From Panopea generosa (taxonomy: Eukaryota; Mollusca; Bivalvia; Adapedonta; Hiatellidae), in the NCBI GenBank assembly GCA_029582155.1, contig CM055899.1, positions 74,456,886-74,520,885 of the forward strand: 64,000 nt of DNA, written 5' to 3'. Made by a program: the position numbers and the translations under genes. Shown here one piece after another: positions 59,804 through 64,000 of the stretch. The notes beneath the pieces were generated by a model. That model was not told the DNA's origin, did no database searches, and saw nothing but the letters and a program-made list of their open reading frames with translations. Positions within the stretch are counted from its first letter, which is position 1. Each line of letters begins with the position of its first letter.

Positions 59804-62800
59804 CTACCCTGTACAGTATGATTTATGTATCTCAAGGTCCCTCTGTCTGGTGTACATTTTGTCACAATGTTGGCACATGTAATTGTCCTGTTTGGTATAG
59901 TCCCCAACACTGTCCACATCACTGCTTGTAGGAATGTGCATTTTTCCAGATACAGGTCGCGACCCTACAATTTATAATAACATATTTTTTACTCATATCA
60001 AATTTTGCTCTTACCTTGCTTTTTCAACATTTTGAGATGTTAGTATTAACATATAATTTAATTGTATAAAGTGTTTGCACTGAATTACTTTATAGGACAT
60101 GTTGATATTATGAGATTGATATAGAAGTAACACGGAAATTAAATTATTAAATTGTAGTTGAATTTATATAAAAACAAAAAAGGGAAGTAATTCAGTTAAC
60201 TACACCCCACTGCATTGTATTTTAAAAATGTTTGCAGGAATTATCTTTTGAAGTTTTAAAGTTATACTTCAGGCATGCAAAGTGATTAAAAAGTGAAGTA
60301 ATTCTGCCAAACATCAAATCAAAGTTGTGCAGTTGTGCATTCCACACAGACTCATTGTGATTAACCAGTATACAAAACTTGATATTCCATTGTTTTCAAG
60401 TTATACTTCAAAGCAGAAACTATATATATATGCTACCCCGAGAAATTCAGGGAGCATGGTTACTGTTACTTGAGACAGAATTACTTATTTTTAAATATAT
60501 TTTACTATATATCTACAAGAAAAAAATTCTGTCCTGTTTTGTCTTTTTCTGGAGTAACCTAGAATAAGCATGTATAACTGCATCTGCAGTCAACAATCAA
60601 CAATACATACCTGTTGATGTAGCACCAGATGTAGACTGACCCTGGAGTTTACCTGCCTTTTTAAGCTGCAAGTAAGCACCTATACTACTAGTGTTCATTG
60701 GAGTCATAAATGTCTTCCCACTTGTTGGTCTGCTCCTGCCTGAAGATGCAGTGTTCTCTCGTTTTATCTTGGCACTTTCTGGTCTCATCACCTTCCCAAC
60801 AACAAATTCATCTGTTGTTTTCTTCGAGTTTGTGCCTGTTAAAGGTCTGTGTCCAAATGGAGGCCTGTCCTTCCCTGGGGAAGACTGATTGTTCTTCACT
60901 GATGAGCTGTCAAATTCAAGATTTTGAATTCCTGTTTTGTTTTTTGGTTTTGCAGTGGTATTGTTTTGAAATTTAGACTGGTTCTGATGATATTGCTTGT
61001 CCACATCAGACTTATTATATTTGTATTCCATATGAGAATACTCAGGTTCCCTGTAAGCATGGCCATCATGATCAGCATTGTGTAAAAAAGCCGGGTCCCA
61101 CAATGGTTGTGGTTTCGTCTGCAAATACCAAAGGATATAAATATATTGTACCATCCAAACATTCATAAATGATGTTATGAAGCAGCAAGTGTTTTATCTC
61201 ACCTCATTAGTGCATAAAGGTACCAAGTGCCTTGTTGTTTCAAAAACACTTAGTACCTTATTGCTCTAACGGGATGATATGATGATTACTGTTTATACTA
61301 TGCATTTAATTTGGTGACTCTTGAACAAACAGTTCAAATGAAATGGAGCTTAACACAAAAACATTTTGCAGCAGGCCAATTTATTATTAGTAGAGGTCAA
61401 GGTCTAGAAAATGCTGCATATTTTGGGTAGTGCTACCCATAACACAATTATGGACTAAGTTTAGTGACGCTTGCCAAATAGTTTAAAAGAAACGAAGCAA
61501 AATGCAAAAATAAAAAAACAAAAACATAACAAAAAAGACACTGGAGTACAGCAAGCTATACAGAAATCCCCTACCGGTTTACAGGTAACAACTGCAATTT
61601 CAGCCAGACAAAAATTGTGGTTGCAACCTGTAATCCAGCTTGAACATTTTAGTAATCTTTCTGGACAGACGACTGTAACCCTATAGTCCCTTCCAGTAGG
61701 GGACTTATCATCTATATCTTTCTAGCCCTGTAAAACCTGCAGTTGCAGTTTAGTATCAATATAAAAAAATCATTTCGAGATGTGAACAGAATTTACCTTT
61801 TGAGATTCCGCTTTATTTAGATTCTGATTTATTTTCAAACAAGTGAATTAAGTATGGCCATGCAATACAAAGTTGACAACAATGACTGAAATAGATTCTA
61901 AAGTTTACCTATGATATTTTGAAAATTGTTTACAGTGGACATACTTTCAAAATGATCCACACAAAATGTAGACAGGTAAGTTAACTTGACAATTACTCTA
62001 GGTATCATTTTTATTCAAAGCAATACAAGGCATCCATATGTGTAAGTCGTGTATATGACCTTGACTTTTGAGGTAGTCATCCAGGTGTTGCACGCGACAC
62101 ATCATCATATTAAACTGATCACTTCTATGAAGTTATCTGAAACTCGTTCTATGTGTTTGGAAGTTACAAGGCAGGCATGACTAGCAATGTAGTATATGGA
62201 AATATGTGTATCCTTCATATGCCTAAGCCTTGTACATGACCTTGACCTATGAGGTAGCCACCTTGGTATCACACACGATATGTTGTCATGTTCTGCTGAA
62301 CACTTCTGAAAGATTATTTGAAAATCAGTTCATGCATTTGGACACAACCAACAATGCCAACATAGAAACAATGCAGTATATGGAAATGCACAGCTTCAAC
62401 ATGCTGATGTCCTGTACATGACTTTTACTGTTGAGGTAGCCATCCAGGTATATGCAAGACATGTTGTTGTATTATGTTCAACACTTCTTTGAAATAATTT
62501 AAAATTGGTGAACATGACATGCACTACACATATATTGAAATACACAGGTAGCCACTCAGGCATTGCACATGGCACATCTACATATTATGCTAAACACTTC
62601 TCAGAAATTATATGAAAATCGGTTTATGTATTTGAAATTATATGCAGGACATAATCAACATTGCATTATATGAAAATACACAGCCAAAATATGCGTAATT
62701 CCTGTACATAACTTTGACCTTTGAGGTAGCCACCCAGGCTTTGTATGTGATATATCTTTATCTTACGTTTATGATATAATGTTAAACTATTTGAAACTTG

Positions 62801-63144
62801 GTCCATACATTTGTAACTTACAGGGTGGACATGACCAACAATGTAGAATATGGAAACAAAGCCTCCACGTGCCTAAGTCCTTCCCTAAAATGTAAATACA
62901 TGTACTTACAAATTTCACAAACTGCTCAAGTAAGACGTACCTGTACATGTGTTGCCCAGTGGGTCTCCTGTGAGGGATGCTGCCAGCGAGTTTCCTCAGG
63001 GGATTGTTGCTTATGTTGCACAGCCATAAGTTTAGTGATTGAGTTGCGGAGTCCCTCATTCTGAGCTTCAAGCAGCTGTATACGGATTGTGTTGGCCTTC
63101 ACCTGGTTTTCCATCTCTACCACAATATCACCAATACCTGCCAT
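59804..63144 (-). CDS. Coiled-coil protein with C-terminal C2HC zinc finger, 3 coding exons
   Basis: Exons on minus: 63137-62941 (or starting at ATG 63144-63142), 61118-60611 and 59964-59804 with stop TAG 59806-59804; AG/GT borders and phases agree (0, then 1). Exon 1 encodes a likely coiled coil (IGDIVVEMENQVKANTIRI, then LLEAQNEGLRNSITKLM). Exon 2 begins TKPQPLWDPAFL and continues as a polar, basic, probably disordered linker with a conserved-looking TTDEFVVGKVMRPESAKIKR patch. Exon 3 ends in CQHCDKMYTRQRDLEIHKSY then C: Cys-x2-Cys-x12-His-x3-Cys, the spacing of zf-C2HC proteins. Start choice: MAGIGD at 63144 has an in-frame stop upstream, but the same bases form an acceptor (TTTATGGCAG), in which case an upstream exon or the internal Met in VEMENQ supplies the start. 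The specific orthologue is not recognised; the role is unknown. Confidence 0.82.
60000..60590. other. Last intron of the zinc-finger gene
   Basis: Lies within the intron 59965-60610. AT-rich, no recognised feature. Confidence 0.6.
61569..61701. repeat. Small inverted repeat element in intron
   Basis: CCCCTACCGG at 61569 and CCAGTAGGGG at about 61692 pair at 9 of 10 positions. Possible MITE; weak. Confidence 0.3.
62040..62885. repeat. Dispersed repeat in 4-5 tandem segments, intron of zinc-finger gene
   Basis: TGACCTTGACTTTTGAGGTAG (62058 region), TGACCTTGACCTATGAGGTA (62239), TGACTTTTACTGTTGAGGTA (62419) and AACTTTGACCTTTGAGGTAG (62711) each head segments of about 180 bp with CACTTCT and GGAAAT blocks. 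The form is common in bivalve DNA. Confidence 0.7.
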
Positions 63145-64000
63145 AAAATGATATAAAAGACATGCAATACTTTACAAAACATTCTTTTTCACCACTTGTA
63201 AATTATTTAAACTTATTTACATTTAGTATTTGTGGGATTTTCACTAATTTTCGAAGAATTATGATTTTATTTTTTTACTACATGTACATTTGTAACTGAT
63301 AAGTATTTTTCTACAATTGTCGAAAGAACTTCTTATCTACAGTAAGCACTCTCATTAATAAACTGAAAAACCTTTTATATATTGTGTACATTGTATTTTA
63401 ATAAAATTTGTTTTTATTATTAAACAAGACCTGAGTTGCAGCATATGGTATACAGGTTACAATAGAAGTGAATCACTCAGAACAAGTGTTTTCTTGCATT
63501 ACAGCTGGATTATCTCTTCTCTGCATTAGATCAACAATCATGACACCAAAGAAAAATATACACATGTTACACATGACTGACGACAGTAGAGCATAAATGC
63601 ATACTTGGAATGTAAGCGTTTACCAAAATTAAGGGCATACGGCTTTACCACCAATCTATGTGTGATAATAAGCCATTGTTAAGCTCTTACCGCCATTTTG
63701 TATTAGAAATAGACGCATATCCCAATACAGATATACAAACAACTTAGCAACTAAAGATTTGCTAACAATCATGATCAATGCCGTGATAATTGGTTACCAG
63801 TAAGGTGACAAGCGTTCTCACCTGTTGAGATCTATTGAAGTGTAAGCGTTTTCCAATAATTATGTTGTTTGAATAGTTTTTTTGCGACTAAAAACACAAA
63901 CAAGATGCTAGTATATTGCTTGAGTTGTTATACCTAAGTTTGTTTGTGGCTATTCTGTGTACATTAATCATGGATAAACTTGTAAACAATTTAACTTGAA
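63145..64000. other. Upstream region of the zinc-finger gene
   Basis: AT-rich sequence. Apart from the YY1-like site at 63690 nothing is recognised. More 5' exons could lie beyond the right edge. Confidence 0.5.
63690..63700 (-). promoter_or_regulatory. YY1-like motif and donor at a possible 5' exon
   Basis: On minus, CAAAATGGCG followed by GTAAGAGC. CAAAATGGCGG is a YY1-type promoter motif often placed at transcription or translation starts, and GGCG|GTAAGA is a good donor. It could be the 5' exon of the zinc-finger gene, about 550 bp upstream of its first clear exon. Splicing ATGGCG directly to 63137 would give a short upstream frame, so this exon would be mainly untranslated. Confidence 0.35.

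Overview
This is animal nuclear DNA, most probably from a bivalve mollusc. It is AT-rich and gene-poor, its genes have introns with GT-AG borders, and most of it is tandem arrays, tRNA-derived SINEs and dispersed repeats of kinds common in clam genomes. The species cannot be named from the sequence. There are no prokaryotic features: no operons, CRISPR arrays or rRNA genes. Three gene-like units are supported. (1) The 3' part of a short-chain dehydrogenase/reductase gene (retinol-dehydrogenase-like) lies on + at 365-6156, with four exons that join in phase and a poly(A) signal; its first exon(s) are left of the window. (2) A candidate + strand gene spans 22372-43316. It has a plausible first exon at 22372-22489, a very large array of repeated small exon-like modules (23883-23928, then 30.6-42.6 kb) and a plausible last exon at 43225-43316. 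Several junctions agree in phase, but many repeated exons are frame-broken. (3) A - strand gene at about 63144-59804 encodes a coiled coil, a low-complexity linker and a C-terminal C2HC zinc finger; its last exon appears to have seeded the tandem array just downstream. Layout: 0-6.2 kb is the SDR gene, with a 2.4-kb 22-bp minisatellite in intron 1. 7-14.5 kb holds a 60-bp minisatellite and repeated, inverted mobile-element copies. 15.8-17.8 kb is an 86-bp satellite that carries a tRNA T-arm-like segment in each monomer. 18.8-20.3 kb is a complete but dead Tc1/mariner element. 20.4-21.3 kb is a Penelope-like retroelement fragment with GIY-YIG endonuclease sequence. 22.4-43.3 kb is the modular candidate gene, split by a 6.6-kb insertion filled with C-rich minisatellite. 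43.5-48.5 kb holds SINEs and dispersed repeats. 48.5-52.5 kb holds two related arrays with 41-bp and 21-bp units. 52.5-59 kb is dispersed repeats and minisatellites. 59-63.7 kb is the zinc-finger gene. The three genes show no sign of a shared pathway. The most unusual items are the exon-module array, the zinc-finger-derived minisatellite and the SINE-derived satellite. Gene models were assembled by eye from splice sites and reading frames, so exon borders should be confirmed with transcripts.
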